Below are positions 26,501-36,263 of a stretch of 64,000 nucleotides of DNA, piece after piece (the stretch's first letter is position 1; every line of letters starts with the position of its first letter). Position numbers and translations under genes: made by a program. The stretch covers positions 2,232,501-2,296,500 of the forward strand of contig NC_087385.1 of NCBI RefSeq assembly GCF_963675165.1. Reading direction: 5' to 3'. Origin of the DNA: Halichondria panicea. Its lineage: Eukaryota; Porifera; Demospongiae; Suberitida; Halichondriidae. The notes beneath the pieces are model-generated. The model worked only from the letters and a program-made list of their open reading frames with translations, was not told where the DNA came from and made no database searches.

Positions 26501-29500
26501 TGTGTGAAGTGTAAAGACATTTTGTACAGTTGAACATACGTACCAGTGTGTACGTACATGTACCTGAATGACTTCTTCTGTGCTTTAGTAGTCTGGTCTT
26601 GAGCATAACCACGAACAAGAAGTCTCTCAACCTCTGCCTCTAGCTCTTGTACACCGCTCTCACCCTCTATTGAAGATAAATTTGTCTTGGCTTCTTCAAT
26701 AACAGCCTCTGCAACTTGTGACAAATCACGTTGAATGTCGAATGCAATGCGGGGAAATACAGCCTCTCCAGTTACAGTGATGATGTCAGGCTCAAAATGT
26801 GCCACTTGTATATGCAGACTCTTTTCAAACACAGATGGGGTACCGGGTAGAAAAGTGATGGTGATAATTTGCTCTCCCAATGCTGGGATGTGGCCCATAG
26901 GAGGGTGTACGGATAAAGATCCAGGTGTAGGGGCATGAAGGGTGGAGTCAATAGCTCCCAGGACACAGTAGTCCAGATCAACCTTCCCAGAGTTGTAGAG
27001 CAGTATTTGAGAAGTGTGCACATGGTCGTACATCTGTGGAGAAGTTAGAACGTACGTATCAGATAAACAAGAAATAATTAAAATACGATAATAGTGATCT
27101 AGTACATACGTTATCGTATACTATGTACCATTAATTTATACACGGTAGACATGTACTGATGAACCGACTACGTACCTGTATTCAATGCAGGCAGTTAATT
27201 TAAAAGCAGGGGCGTATCTAGCACGACATGTAAAGCTAAATAGCTAGTCTAAGAGCAGAGCATAAACTAAAAGCTCTAGAACTGCTTCGTCCATTTGATT
27301 TCCATTTTCTAGTTACATGTACGCCCTTGGTTAAGGTACACAAAAACACTGACCGCTTTTCCCAAGTCAATCCACTTCCTACTGAATCGGTACTGCACCT
27401 CTGAAGCCTCTCCACTCAGTCGGAGTTGGTAGGTGGGTCCTCCCTCCACACGACATGCTGCAGTTACCTCTGTAGCCACTCCAGAGTGACCGTAGAATGA
27501 GAATTGGACCTGCTGGGATGTGCCTGGCTCAAGCACCCCATGCAAAGGCAGGATGTCAAATATCTGTATGGAGGAAAATATTGTGTACATGTACATGTGT
27601 TGGTTAATGAACACCGCATATATAGAACAAAATCAGAAATCGTAAACACTTACAATGTAAGGAAAAGTTTATGTGGAGGGAAATACACATGTAGCACGTA
27701 ACAAACATATTTACGTACTTGCTCGATCCTGGTGGGTGTGAAGGGGTCAGCAAGTAATTCCCAGGGCTGTGGCTTGATCTCAATTATTGCACTCTTACTA
27801 CCACCGTCCAGTTCAGCTTCATCAGCAGTATCAGCATCTAGAGGTGGAGACATATCCCTGGAATGTGCTGAAGACATTGTATTTAAATTCTGAAGCTCTG
27901 GAGAGCCACGTACACCGTCTTTGACCGCAGATAAACTTTCTATGCTGTGAGAAGTAGTCGTACCGTCCGTCTTAGAGCCTGGACTGCTCTGTTGACTCCT
28001 CTTATGACTGTTACAACTTCTCAACGAAGGGGACACTGTAGAAGAATGATTACTGGGAGAGTTATCGTTATCTTGTTCCGTTGTTTCACTAGTAGCATCA
28101 AGCGATGTATCATCTTCTTGGTCACTTTGTTCATCCAGTGAGTCTGTTTCACATTCGCTCTGCATGTCCACTCCTTCGTCCAATTGACTAGGGTCCACAT
28201 GCTGTGCTGGGGGTTTCTTGAGGAAGGACCAGCTATAGGCGACATCCAGTGGGCTGTTGTTAGTCATTGTAATGTGCTGGATGCTTTCAGTGTCATTAAG
28301 GATACAGCCAAAATCCAGTTCCATAATCTCAAAGCTCAAGTTCGGGAAATGGACCTCTGATTTTAGAGCAATGCGATCCTGTAATATTGTTGTTATAAAA
28401 ATTAATGTCAAATTCAACCATTACAAAATACGGATACCATCTAGCTTAGCTATATTATTAGAAATTTGTCCAAATCATTTCCTAAGCTCCTAGAATTCTA
28501 TTCTTAGTTTAGTACTTTTTGAGTGAGTTCGGTGCATGCATACATACAATCTGTATAAACACCTTTTGTGAATGTTCTTTGTAAGCCACAGCCAAATAGG
28601 AGTCCTCTTGTCTGGAGTGTTTATCTGCACAGTACGTAGAGTCATAAAGGACTGTGATGGTGGAGTCCTGTTGGGGCTTCAAGGCCAGCTCCTGGAGAGT
28701 ACAATGCAACAAGTGTGGTGCGCAAATTAATGCCATGCATGGTCACAATGACACAAATTACCGTATAGCGCGAAATTTTTTAGGGGGTACTGTTTTCGTG
28801 GGTTAACAATCCTACACGAAAATTGCTCGTTAATTAGAATTATCTGCTATAACGTGCAAAGATGGAAGGCATGACCTGTGAGTGTTTCTGGTAAGCAGAT
28901 CAACCCACGAAATTTATTCAACGAAATGCTTTTAGAGGAAATTTAGAGGACATTTCATGAAATTTAAGTGCCTTGAAAATTTTGGACTATACGGTATTTA
29001 TGACAACAAATGCGTGTACACTAAAACATGGGGTTCTAATGGGCTGTATCGTGGGTAGATATACCTTTGAAATAGCGAAATGCTAGTACACGTACCTCTA
29101 AGAACAGAAAAATTCCCCAGATCGCAATCATAGCTACACTTCATGCATATGGATACCATGTGAAAGACCCACCACTTGTGCTCGAGGCAGTCCATCCCTG
29201 ATGATGGAGAAGGGGTACTCACAGAGGAGCAGAGAGGTCACAGGGAGGGGAGAGATGTTACGCACTCCCAAGTTTTGACTGTGATGGATCAGCTTACTTC
29301 CAGGTGGCTATAGTAAGAAGAGAGGTCAGTAAACGACATGTAAATTGTTACACGTGCATGTGGATGTATAGTTCTACAGACTGATAAATAGCTTTGTATT
29401 AAAGTGTGTACGTACGTACGTACATGTACATACAGTGCACCTATAATAATTAAAAGCTCCAACAAAGTATTGAATTGTACCTGATGCAGTTTAAAGAGCA

Positions 29501-32500
29501 GCTCTTGTGAGGAGAACTCCAGGAGAGGCGCCACAAAGGCGGCACGCACATCGACTGTCATGATCCTCTCTTTCAGGGGGTTCATGCCAATAATGGCATG
29601 GCATATCAGCCGCTCATTCACTACCTGAGGACTGGAGCGACAGAATTAGAGTAATAGTGAGCATGGAAAGAAAGATGAGTGCGGGTTAGCGGGTTAATTT
29701 CCACCAGCTTGAAATTTTCTGCCACCCGCTTGGAGAAAGTACTTGCACCTTGTCGATCACCCGCTTGATATTTGCAATAACCAGCTTAATATTTGGAACC
29801 CACATTTTCACCCACTTGTGCAAAATCCCCTGCTTATATTGCCATGTATAAATGCATCTTCGTAAACGCGTAGACAAAGTAACAATTAAAGCGGACGATT
29901 TTACATGTACATGTATATAGCTAGCTTACATGTCCGAGTGTCCAATAAGGGTGACCACTACTGACTGGTAGGGCTCCAGTATCCACTTGTTGGGGGTCAT
30001 CTCAAACAGAGGCTTCTTCACCTCAAGAAACTTGCTGAAGGAGTGCTGCAGAGAACAAATAAACTCTGAGTGATTGCAGACACAAATGTATATAACGTGT
30101 TTAAAACAAGGGTTAGCAATGTTAAAAGACAATGCAATCTGGTATAAGTCATACCTTGACTACCATGTCCTTCTTGTCCCTGCCCCTCTTCTCAAGCTCA
30201 GCTTTCTTTAGCTTGGCCGCAGAGAAACCCTCAGTGGACCAAGAGAGGGCTTGTACTCGTCGCCCCCTGAGAGGTAAACACAAATTTAATGGTGAGAGTT
30301 GATTTTAGAATATGTACTTGCATTACTTTGGATATTAACATTGTGAATCAAGCGATATTTAGCATAGAAATTGTAAAGCTACAGACAATAATTATAGCTG
30401 GTGTAGACAAGTACAGTGCGTGCCTTCAATCATCCACATGAGCATCCATAAACTACATACCTATTAGTGAGAATGAAATTGTTCTGACAGGGTCCGTTGC
30501 TGAAGTAGTGTCCGAGGTCCACACCTGGCTGGAGGGGAGGGTGACTCACGATGGTGGTCCCCTGGCCCTCGGCACTCAGAGGCACAGTGAAGCTCACTCC
30601 ATCAGACACAAGTATGGTCAGCTTGTCAGAAAACCTAGTACATCACAACAGTGAAATTTACAGTGCACACACATCATGTGCTATACAAACACAGGTGAAA
30701 TTTCCCAAGGGCACTTGCATGTAGAATGAATATCACTATAGGGAGCTCACACAATAATTATGTACACATTAAAAAAATTATTCTAAGAGAAGGACAGGTA
30801 CTCGGTTCGGTAACATACATACATGTATATAAAGATTGCTATCGCATTTTATTGCCTCACTTGAGGGAGTCATCAACTAGAGCAGTGACAGAGAGCTCCA
30901 GGGACTGGTTAGGAGGAATCACAGCAGATATCGGCTCCACTGAGAATATGGTTTTCTCACGAGCCTAAAGAAAAGAAAACAGCATACATGTACATACTAA
31001 TTAACGAAAACTAATTAATTTTAGTGTCACTATAGATCTTGCACATGCAGTAAAACGTCGCAAATCAATATGCACACATACACTGTATAATCAAACTACA
31101 CGTAATCTCCGATTTTACTTACCAGCGTGCATTCGAACTCTGCCGGTATAATGGATTCGTTTGAGAGCATGATTGTCTTGGTGATGTCACTCAACACGGG
31201 ACAAATACCCCATTCAAGTGAATCAGGCCTCACATTAATTACAGGGCCCTCTCCAATACAGCAAATGGCCACTTCCAATTGCGGATCGGTACCTCCAAGA
31301 ATATCAATGAGAGCAGTTGTTATGATCTCTCCTTGACATTGAGTCTCAATGAGTAACTCGATACTGTGTGCAGTGTGTGGTGCTATGACTCCATTGGATT
31401 GTGCCGAGGAATAGATTAATGAATTCTTGTCCACTTGTGGACACATCGAGTACTTGACAGGAAACTCAGAGTCGTTCAAGAGCTCAATATCGTGAGAGTA
31501 ACAGTGTTTGAGGAAACAGCGACCATAGTTTAGTAATGGTGTGAGTAGTTGTATCGGAGGGACAGTGGCTTTGGCATTGATAGGTAAAGAGAAGACATTT
31601 CTGCCAGCTTCTTGAATGTCCACCACCAGCATGGCAGAGTAGGCCTTGACGGAGGAGGGGGTAAAGTGAAGCTGGGAGGGTACAGAGAGTGTGAGACAGT
31701 GTGACAAATGTTCTGTAGTGTATATGTACATGATGTTAACCAAGGGAAAAAAATCGACCGACTAGATTTGAACTCAAAACTTTGGGATATACTGACAAAT
31801 TAGAAGTACATTGTACTTACCGGTGAGCTACGTACAATAGCATCCACAAAACAGCAGATAACGAAATTATGACTACACAAGGTTAAACAACAACAACCGG
31901 CACTTACCTGGATGACTTGATGGAAGTTTGGTGGTAAGGTGCCAGACTCAGGCGATATCTCAAACTCTTGGGGGTCACCGGGGTCACCAGACCCAGGTAC
32001 ATGGAGGGTAAAGGTCATGGGGATCTCTGAAGTGTTGGTCAGCACCACCTCCTTAGTTGTTTGGAAACCTGGGTTGAAAAATTACAACACAATATTTAAC
32101 TTTGGTTTTGGAACCTAGGCTAATGACATACATGTAATACCGTGCAAAGGCCTTACGGTAAGCCAAGACAGATCTATGTGAATTCTCCACTACTCACCAT
32201 ATGGCACTGTTCCAAAGTTGATCTGACTGGTGTCAAATTGGAAAGTTGGTCCGATGACCTCTCCTTGTATCTTGAGACGCAGTGGCTGGGGGGAGCCCTC
32301 GATAAACCACTGGAACTCCTCGTTGAAGCCACCCAGTTCTGACGAGGAAAATGAGATCTGAAGAGAGAAAGTGTGGGGTTTGCTGGTACCACATCTGTAC
32401 ACAGGCCTAGTGAAATGCATTAACATTTACAGACATCTGTATCGCATTCACAGCACATTTTCTGCAGTACATGGGAAAATATAAATGGGAACCGACTTGT

Positions 32501-35500
32501 ACCACAAATTACACAATACATGTACAGAAGCTATTGTAAACTGTAACATGATTGTGCTTGCTTATAATTATAGCTACACGTTACCTGAACAGCCTGTAGT
32601 TTTCCAGGACTCAGCACGCCATTACTGGGGGCAAAGGTGAACTTGGGCCCAAACAGAGACTCCGATGGAACAAGTGAAAACAAGGCCTCAATATCTCCTT
32701 TATTCTCAATCACCACCTCATAGGCATGAGCAGAATTGACAAACACGTTCTGAATGTCCAGAGTGTCGAATGAGAATACACAGCGTGGGCCGACACCCTC
32801 CCCTCGAATTTTGAGAGGCAGTCTAGATTCTCTGCCAGTGATGTCACAGTAGAGCACCCTCGAGTAGGAGGTGGCCTCCTCGGGTTGGAACATCACTGAA
32901 ACCTCGGCCTGAGAGTTGGGCCAAATGTCTCCTTCCTGGGGGCAGAGAGATAGTGCACAGTAAATGTAAGTGATGAACATGCATGTACATGTAGTAAACA
33001 TTTCATTATGAGTGAACTTACGATTGGGTCTAGAGTGATTGCTTCATCAGAATAGAGAAACTTCTCTTCATCCAGATACTATTATAGGAGAGGAAAATTA
33101 CATGGCAAATACAGCGATGATCAAAGCAAAGAAACTACCGAATTAAAAAGCACCATGTGTGCTCGCTCCTTGAGAGCTACTTGATGTACACATGCAGTAA
33201 CTCCAAATCATCCCTTATGACTCAGCCTACCAAACACACAGGGTCTCTGTCATGCGGACATACTGAAGTCGAACATGTGATATGCATACTCACCTTTTTC
33301 TTGATGTCCAGGTTCCTAGTGAGGATGGGCAGTCTATCTCTGATGAATGGGTCGTGCATGCAGCGATCAAAGAATGTTTCTTTAGACAGTGCTTCCTCCT
33401 CTGCCAGCTGACGGGCTTTGCTGTGTAGAGAGAGACCATAACGGTAGCATCCAGGCAGGCATTGCCATATAGCGGGTATGTTTCGAGGGTATAAATGTTT
33501 TCGCTGATTTTAAGCATGTACCACGAACATTTTACCCACGAATTAATATCGCATGGCATGCTGCAAAAAAGCTGCTATTCTGCGAAAACCTTTGCAACGG
33601 TCTTTTGACGAAATTTTATACCGTCAAAATATACCCGGTATACGATATAATTACTGTACTTACACTGACTGTGTCTAGCTATGAATACAATGTACAAAAC
33701 CTGCATGTGCAAAAGCAACAACACTGTACTATTGAAGTAATGCCTAGTATAGTTACCAGCAAGCTTACGGCACTCGAAAAAATGTGCACTGATTTTCAAA
33801 TTATCGTAAAGAAAGAATAATTCCTCTACATTGTCATACACATACACGGCACAGTGCACAGCATTTAAGGCTCACTCTTGTCTCCTGACATTCTCCTCCA
33901 GCTCACTGGCAAAGGCCTTCCACTGATAGTGCACCACAACATTGCTGCGATTATGCAGGACCACACTGCGCTCTGAGGACAGACCCAGGTAGGTGTTGTC
34001 CAGTGTGAGGGAGCTACGATCCAGTCGCACATTGACGTCCACCGCACTGCCATACAGCTGGGTATATACCTCCTCACCTGAAAAGAGATGAGCGGAATTT
34101 TTTAGAGTTGATCAGTGTTGTGGGGTGAGAAGGTCACACAAACATGATATGATTGAGCCATGTACTACAGAACACATTGTACCCTTAAATTTTACAGCGA
34201 CTCTTCTTGCATGTGCATTAGAACAGGGCACTGACACAGTAGAGATGCAACTACATGCATGCAGTAGTATACACTCACCAGTTTCGTAGTAGATGATTAA
34301 TTCTTTGTTATGGTCACCTAGCTTCTTAGGAGTGAATTCCACACTGACTTGCATGCAGGCACCCACTGCCAATGTGGAGGTGGTAGGAGTCACAGAGAAA
34401 GGCCTACATACAATGAGTGTTTCTATGTAATTCAAGCACTGCACAAAATCCATAGCATAGCTGGAAGGCAGTATCGCTCAGAAAGGTCAAATGGGGGATC
34501 AACTAAGAAAATGTACACGTGTAAGAACAAAAAAAACGGAGAGGTACTACCCTGGGGGGGGGGGGGGGGTAATAACTGTAAGATTTAACACACACAAATC
34601 CATCAAAGGGCTGGGTAGACTCACAGCTCTGTTTTCAAGTTGAATTTCCCCTCACGGTTTCCCACATTTCTCACAAGAACAGTATTAGTAGAAGCATACT
34701 ACAATGGGGACATTATGAAGGCAACAGTATACTTACAATTCCACCAAAAAACACCGTTATACAGAAAATGTCCATTCTATGTGCACATACATGTACCTTG
34801 ACTGGAGCTGCAGAGAATTTTACATCATCTGGGAAATCCAACAGGGCTCTGGCACCGATGGCTTGAACTGGAACTATAAATTTCTCTCTCTCAGTCACAA
34901 ACACTAGCTCCTGAATGTAATCCTACATGTAGGAGGGCAAATGGCTTACATGTAGGTCCTGTATGTGCGTTTTGTTGCGCCATTGCGCCAGGAATGTACA
35001 ATAGTTAGGTTGTTCATGGGAAGAGAAATCTACACACAACCTACAGTATGGCTGGGAATGTACAGTGTGTATGAGAACAATATGTATTTTAGAGGTAATG
35101 CAATAAACTATTCACCTTGTTTTCATCTGGTGTGAAGGTGATTTGGTATGTGATCTCCATACCAGGAGCAACTTTACTACCAGCCAGTTTCTGACAAGTC
35201 ACAGTGAAATATGGGGACTCATCATAAGTCACTTTGATATGACGGGCTACTCTGTCCAGGTTTCTAAGTTGGAGTGGGAAGACATAGGTCTTGCGGGGCT
35301 CGAATTGTTGAAAGAACACCTCTGAGGGGTAGGGCTGAAACAGTGCTTGGTCCACATCTAGACTCACATCCTATACCACAAAAGAATGGATGATCTCAAA
35401 CAACAATTGATTATCAATAAAATTACCCGTGAAACATAAAGTATATACTAAATTGGCTTAAGTTCAGCAAGAGTTTGGGTTCTGTTTAGGTTCTGTTTGG

Positions 35501-36025
35501 TTTGCTAGGGATATTATTCAACAGTCGTTCACAATGCACATTACAACCTTTTGATGAGATGAGGTTCCAATGTCCAGTAGCTCTACAATCTTTGGTGGAT
35601 ACATCTCTCGAGTGTTGGCGAGTTTCTCTTCAGTGGATTGTTTCATCTCAAACAAAAAATTTGATGGAGTTCTCTGAAGAGAGAATTATTATTATGTTAG
35701 ATCTAGCGTTATGTTAGATCTAGCGTGCTATCTACATATTTTGTTGAGCCCTACCCCTAATTCTAAGCGCCAGTAATAATATCATTCAAAAATTTATTTG
35801 CCGCTCAAATAAAAAGGACATGGCGTTTCTATTAGAGTGGCACTGTGATAAGAAGAAAGACGGTATGTACTGTGCTTAGTGGTGTAATTTAGTTTGCTAA
35901 AAGCTCACCTTAGCTTTGATTGCAGGACCATTTATCATTTTGGTGACCTTAATGGACGACTTTGCATTTTTTGAAGTAGCAGGACCACTGATTGTGGATT
36001 CTCCAACAGCTGCTTGATAAGACAT
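3416..36025 (-). CDS. HYDIN: HYDIN, axonemal central-pair apparatus protein (whole gene, 50 exons)
   Basis: The complete gene was assembled as 50 exons totalling 15,114 nt (5,037 codons plus stop); vertebrate HYDIN is of almost the same length. The family is a giant protein of the ciliary central pair (C2 microtubule projection) needed for normal ciliary beating. It is built from many ASH/MSP/papD-like immunoglobulin-fold domains, seen here as repeated patterns such as FGPVVQ, FGTVVCG, GEGVGPR and VxFxP, with an adenylate-kinase-like domain near the middle. Order along the protein matches the family from end to end: an N-terminal NTREMYPPKIVELL segment, the ASH array, an acidic linker, the kinase-like exon, a second ASH array and a final GGISWVYYLKG motif before TAA at 3416-3418. 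ATG 36023-36025 was chosen because an in-frame stop lies about 40 bp upstream. No premature stop or frameshift is seen. Exon coordinates are given in the five sub-entries. Confidence 0.96.
4236..4444. mobile_element. MITE, family A (ends TACCGTATAGCGGG)
   Basis: A 209-bp unit whose ends are inverted copies: TACCGTATAGCGGG at the left and CCCGCTATACGGTA at the right, continued by imperfect inverted sequence rich in TTTTCGTGG / CCACGAAAA. It carries no coding capacity, lies in the last HYDIN intron and is the best-preserved full copy of the family in the window. Confidence 0.85.
4876..5055. mobile_element. Small inverted-repeat element (ends AAATTTGRYGGG)
   Basis: About 180 bp in a HYDIN intron. 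The left end, AAATTTGGTGGGT followed by ATTTGGCGAAT, is mirrored imperfectly at the right end by ATTCGCCAAAT and ACCCGTCAAATTT. It is short, AT-rich and non-coding, consistent with a degenerate MITE. Confidence 0.6.
6363..6895. repeat. Two diverged direct repeats of about 175 bp
   Basis: The segment at about 6367-6540 (beginning GCCTCCACTCGTTATATTAT) recurs at about 6723-6893 in the same orientation. It shares the start, the GTTGCGTCAATAGG block, the CCACAAAAAATAAA block and the AAGCCTCAACTG end. Small indels separate the copies. Both lie in the long HYDIN intron 46 and neither is coding. Confidence 0.7.
6896..7060. mobile_element. Degenerate family-A-like MITE
   Basis: The sequence has internal blocks shared with family A, such as TTTTCGTGGGCAAGCTGACCTC, GAGGCGTGGTT and ACTCGACGAACATTT, in the same order as in the copies at 4236-4444 and 60382-60592. 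The terminal TACCGTATAGCGGG motif is missing, so the boundaries are approximate. Confidence 0.45.
7632..8313 (-). CDS. Exonuclease-fold (REXO4/ISG20-like) protein, probable pseudoenzyme, copy 1
   Basis: Nested on the same strand inside HYDIN intron 46. Two exons, 8313-7878 and 7831-7632, with a 46-nt GT-AG intron, give 211 aa; the total is a whole number of codons. The fold is recognisable from a beta-strand block IGLEVKCVSTG, then AICFVAVIDYDETVLLQKTVKP, a TPLTGLKEGDL turn, VILVGQGFNMD and a final RLFKKYHG helix, matching the DEDDh RNA-exonuclease family. Family catalytic positions are altered: the DxE of motif I reads ExK and the H..ED of motif III is gone, leaving only the motif II Asp. 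The protein ends in a Cys-containing tail (CFCGAP). If the short intron is not spliced, the product would stop after 149 residues. Function unknown; expression unproven. Confidence 0.7.
8854..9583 (-). CDS. Exonuclease-fold (REXO4/ISG20-like) protein, probable pseudoenzyme, copy 2
   Basis: A tandem paralogue of the gene at 7632-8313, also inside HYDIN intron 46. Exons are 9583-9142 and 9068-8854, separated by a 73-nt GT-AG intron, and give 218 aa (whole number of codons). It shares MAxxxDxRYIxLxVKCVxTG, the TPLSGVREGDL turn, VILVGQGLVKD and RLFKLYHGN with copy 1, and a CTCGAP tail. Motif I keeps the first Asp (ALDVKC) but the expected Glu is Lys. Motif III reads CNPVKEA where active families have H..VEDA, so nuclease activity is unlikely. 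This copy retains the FLSMGCNPVK segment that copy 1 lost from its coding frame. The role is unknown. Confidence 0.75.
9590..10143. other. Upstream flank of copy 2 within HYDIN intron 46; no feature seen
   Basis: AT-rich sequence between the exonuclease-like gene and HYDIN exon 46. It must hold the promoter of the nested gene if that gene is independently transcribed, but no core promoter motif can be called with confidence. Confidence 0.3.
10973..10997 (+). repeat. Solo arm of the micro-hairpin element found at 40325-40382
   Basis: 25 nt beginning TGCAACAGTGACGG and ending GCGAGTCT are identical to the right arm of the 58-bp perfect hairpin at 40325-40382. The left arm is not preserved here, although ACTGTT just upstream could be a remnant. 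It lies in HYDIN intron 44. Confidence 0.6.
11861..11974. mobile_element. Palindromic MITE-like unit (ends GTTATAACACGGGC)
   Basis: 114 bp in HYDIN intron 43. The left half, GTTATAACACGGGC through GGAATATATTGCACT, is mirrored by AGTGCAATATATTCC through GTGTAATAAC. The centre has CACGAGGGCGTAAGCCCCGAGGG. Related TGCAATATA and GAGGGC blocks occur at 12665-12735, 46236-46700 and 50236-50853. Confidence 0.65.
12176..12292 (+). repeat. GC-rich minisatellite, four units of about 27-33 bp
   Basis: Four imperfect units, each built on CTGCaaAACAGCCCCACCCC followed by a variable 6-10 bp spacer, lie in HYDIN intron 43. The strand transcribed into HYDIN RNA reads GGGGTGGGGCTGTTT in each unit. The overlapping plus-strand open frame is a by-product of the repeat and is not annotated as a gene. 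Confidence 0.8.
12640..12760. mobile_element. Degenerate repeat with tandem GTGCAATATGACTTT blocks
   Basis: It has two adjacent GTCAGTGCAATATGACTTT-like blocks, then a mirrored GCATATTGCACTTGGCAACAACG end. The GTGCAATAT core is shared with the 50236-50853 element, so this is probably a fragment of a related element. It lies in HYDIN intron 43. Confidence 0.45.
13219..22309 (-). CDS. HYDIN: HYDIN exons 29-43: disordered KSP-rich segment and second ASH/MSP array
   Basis: Exons: 22309-22007, 21339-21154, 20960-20841, 20676-20517, 20212-19638, 19348-19183, 18984-18617, 18253-17833, 17466-16746, 16546-15769, 15559-15341, 15028-14896, 14674-14304, 13997-13553 and 13388-13219. Exon 29 is Pro/Glu/Ser/Lys-rich and low complexity. 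From exon 30 on the family core resumes: GQFDQTLNFEITGT, YYFGPLHCGK, AEAYDVALDISFPKG, LVGQLAKARFKISN, GDGNLPQVSITRP, LVGEGYEDDVCLENV and VIETDTEPAHSVVDES. Two donor choices were settled by frame and family alignment. Exon 30 ends at 21154 (EPR joined to SVFPSRKR), not at the later GT near 21128. Exon 43 ends at 13219, not at the later GT near 13164. Confidence 0.92.
14050..14191. mobile_element. Degenerate family-A MITE
   Basis: Shares TTTTCGAGGATTAGCAATCCTA...GAAAATTGTTC and the right end AAGTGCCTCGAAATTTTACACTATAACGGTA with the fuller copies at 28759-28996 and 48264-48491. The left terminus has decayed. It lies in a HYDIN intron. Confidence 0.6.
17531..17731. mobile_element. MITE, family A
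   Basis: 201 bp in a HYDIN intron: TACCGTATAGCGGGTTATTTTCGAGG at the left is mirrored by CCTCGAAATAACCAGCTATATGGTA at the right. A non-coding interior includes a second inverted pair, TTCGAGGATT / AATCCTCGAA. Confidence 0.8.
18395..18531. mobile_element. Decayed family-A-like MITE
   Basis: The right end, GAAATTTACCCACTATACAG, and an internal GCGAAATTTGCGAAAC block resemble family A. The left end is only weakly similar and the boundaries are uncertain. It lies in a HYDIN intron. Confidence 0.35.
20283..20306. repeat. (CA)n microsatellite
   Basis: A run of CA dinucleotides in a HYDIN intron, immediately downstream (in HYDIN orientation) of exon 32. No other content was recognised there. Confidence 0.8.
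21424..21877. mobile_element. MITE, family A, enlarged copy
   Basis: The ends are TACCGTATAGCGGG and CCCGCTATACGGTA with extended mirrored TTTCGAGGGTATAAAT / ATTTATACCCTCGAAA. The unit is about 454 bp, twice the usual length. The middle part holds unrelated sequence (about 21530-21790), suggesting an internal insertion or a longer parental element. An open frame inside (21440-21661, minus) has no family signature and lies between HYDIN exons 29 and 30. Confidence 0.7.
22582..24650 (-). CDS. HYDIN: HYDIN exon 28: adenylate-kinase-like domain and long coiled coil
   Basis: A single 2,069-nt exon. The order of parts is a linker, a helix (VKQAIAHYLGIDLSPE), then a P-loop-type strand-loop-helix reading HGPPSSGRTTQAKR at about 24176-24205. 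The domain continues with ATVLVMDEVIIEAI and CYRGVVFDGIESHFA, which match the nucleoside-monophosphate-kinase-like fold known inside HYDIN. The Walker A lysine (GxxxxGK-S/T) is arginine here, so catalysis or nucleotide binding may be altered; this is inference. After the domain come roughly 100 residues of heptad-rich Glu/Lys/Arg/Gln sequence, a strong coiled-coil candidate, then a basic disordered stretch and the conserved VYPLKRK-like region. Plus-strand open frames here are only the antisense shadow of the coiled coil. Confidence 0.95.
24812..28378 (-). CDS. HYDIN: HYDIN exons 21-27: acidic Ser/Asp-rich linker and ASH domains before the kinase-like exon
   Basis: Exons: 28378-27719, 27563-27354, 27033-26564, 26361-26097, 25882-25731, 25486-25303 and 25054-24812. 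Exon 21 opens with a conserved ASH strand set (LDFGCILNDTE) and then carries about 130 residues dominated by Ser, Asp, Glu, Thr and Gln, predicted disordered. The same position in vertebrate HYDIN is also a low-complexity insertion, so the insertion site is conserved while the sequence is not. Exons 22-27 return to ASH-type repeats (FYGHSGVATEV, VEGGPTYQLRLSGEAS, VTGEAVFPRI) and end in the LEFDKQYLEEEE motif that precedes the kinase-like domain in the family. Confidence 0.9.
28563..36025 (-). CDS. HYDIN: HYDIN exons 1-20: N-terminal leader and first ASH/MSP array
   Basis: Exons in transcript order: 36025-35909, 35673-35548, 35370-35116, 34910-34797, 34698-34625, 34403-34279, 34077-33876, 33420-33294, 33078-33022, 32935-32585, 32357-32198, 32068-31908, 31671-31123, 30964-30861, 30634-30461, 30266-30155, 30045-29930, 29631-29481, 29307-29176 and 28691-28563. 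The leader is followed by successive ASH-type beta-sandwich repeats, recognisable by FxP-turn strands (for example ITFTPDENK, VEFTPKKLGDH, VMFQPEEATSY). A short charged helix (AKLKKAELEKRGRDKK) sits in exon 16. Introns are short (tens to a few hundred bp), one of them containing an inverted-repeat element. Frame was carried through every junction. Confidence 0.92.
28759..28996. mobile_element. MITE, family A
   Basis: 238 bp in a HYDIN intron. The left end TACCGTATAGCGCGAAATTTTT is mirrored by AAAATTTTGGACTATACGGTA. The internal blocks AACGTGCAAAGAT, GGCATGACC and CGAAATGCTTTTAGAGG match the copy at 48264-48491. Confidence 0.8.
33463..33647. mobile_element. MITE, family A
   Basis: About 185 bp: CATATAGCGGGTATGTTTCGAGGGTATAAAT at the left and ATTTTATACCGTCAAAATATACCCGGTATACGATA at the right form imperfect inverted ends. 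It lies in HYDIN intron 7. Confidence 0.7.
34554..34569 (+). repeat. Poly-G run (16 G)
   Basis: An uninterrupted guanine homopolymer in a HYDIN intron between exons 5 and 6; it is poly-C in HYDIN RNA. Its length should be treated cautiously, because homopolymers of this size are error-prone in assemblies. Confidence 0.7.
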
Positions 36026-36263
36026 CTCTTGCAAGTATCGGCAGAAGCTCAGAACCTTTAGCTACATAAGATATGACAAAATCTCTCTTCTCTCATCTTC
36101 TAATTAAGATCAAAAGTTACTATGGTAACGATTTCATTGCAAACCAAAGAGTTAAATTATGGTTGTCGCGTGACGTGACCACCATGCTGCTAAAGCAGTG
36201 AAGTTCAAAGGTCGAAAACAAAGGCTTTTTGGCTTTCTTGGTCTGAGTCAAGTTGCTCACAGG
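36026..36263. promoter_or_regulatory. Shared head-to-head promoter region of HYDIN and SS18
   Basis: Only 238 bp separate the HYDIN ATG (minus strand) from the SS18 ATG (plus strand). The region must hold both 5' UTRs and both start sites, so a bidirectional promoter is likely. It contains TGTCGCGTGACGTGACC (36164-36180) with a TGACGT half-site, plausible for a CREB/ATF-type factor. No X-box motif of the RFX type could be called with confidence. Confidence 0.5.

Noticed and set aside
31742-31790. Possible tRNA or SINE B-box (GAGTTCAAATC on the minus strand)
   Set aside because: No matching A-box or cloverleaf could be folded around it.
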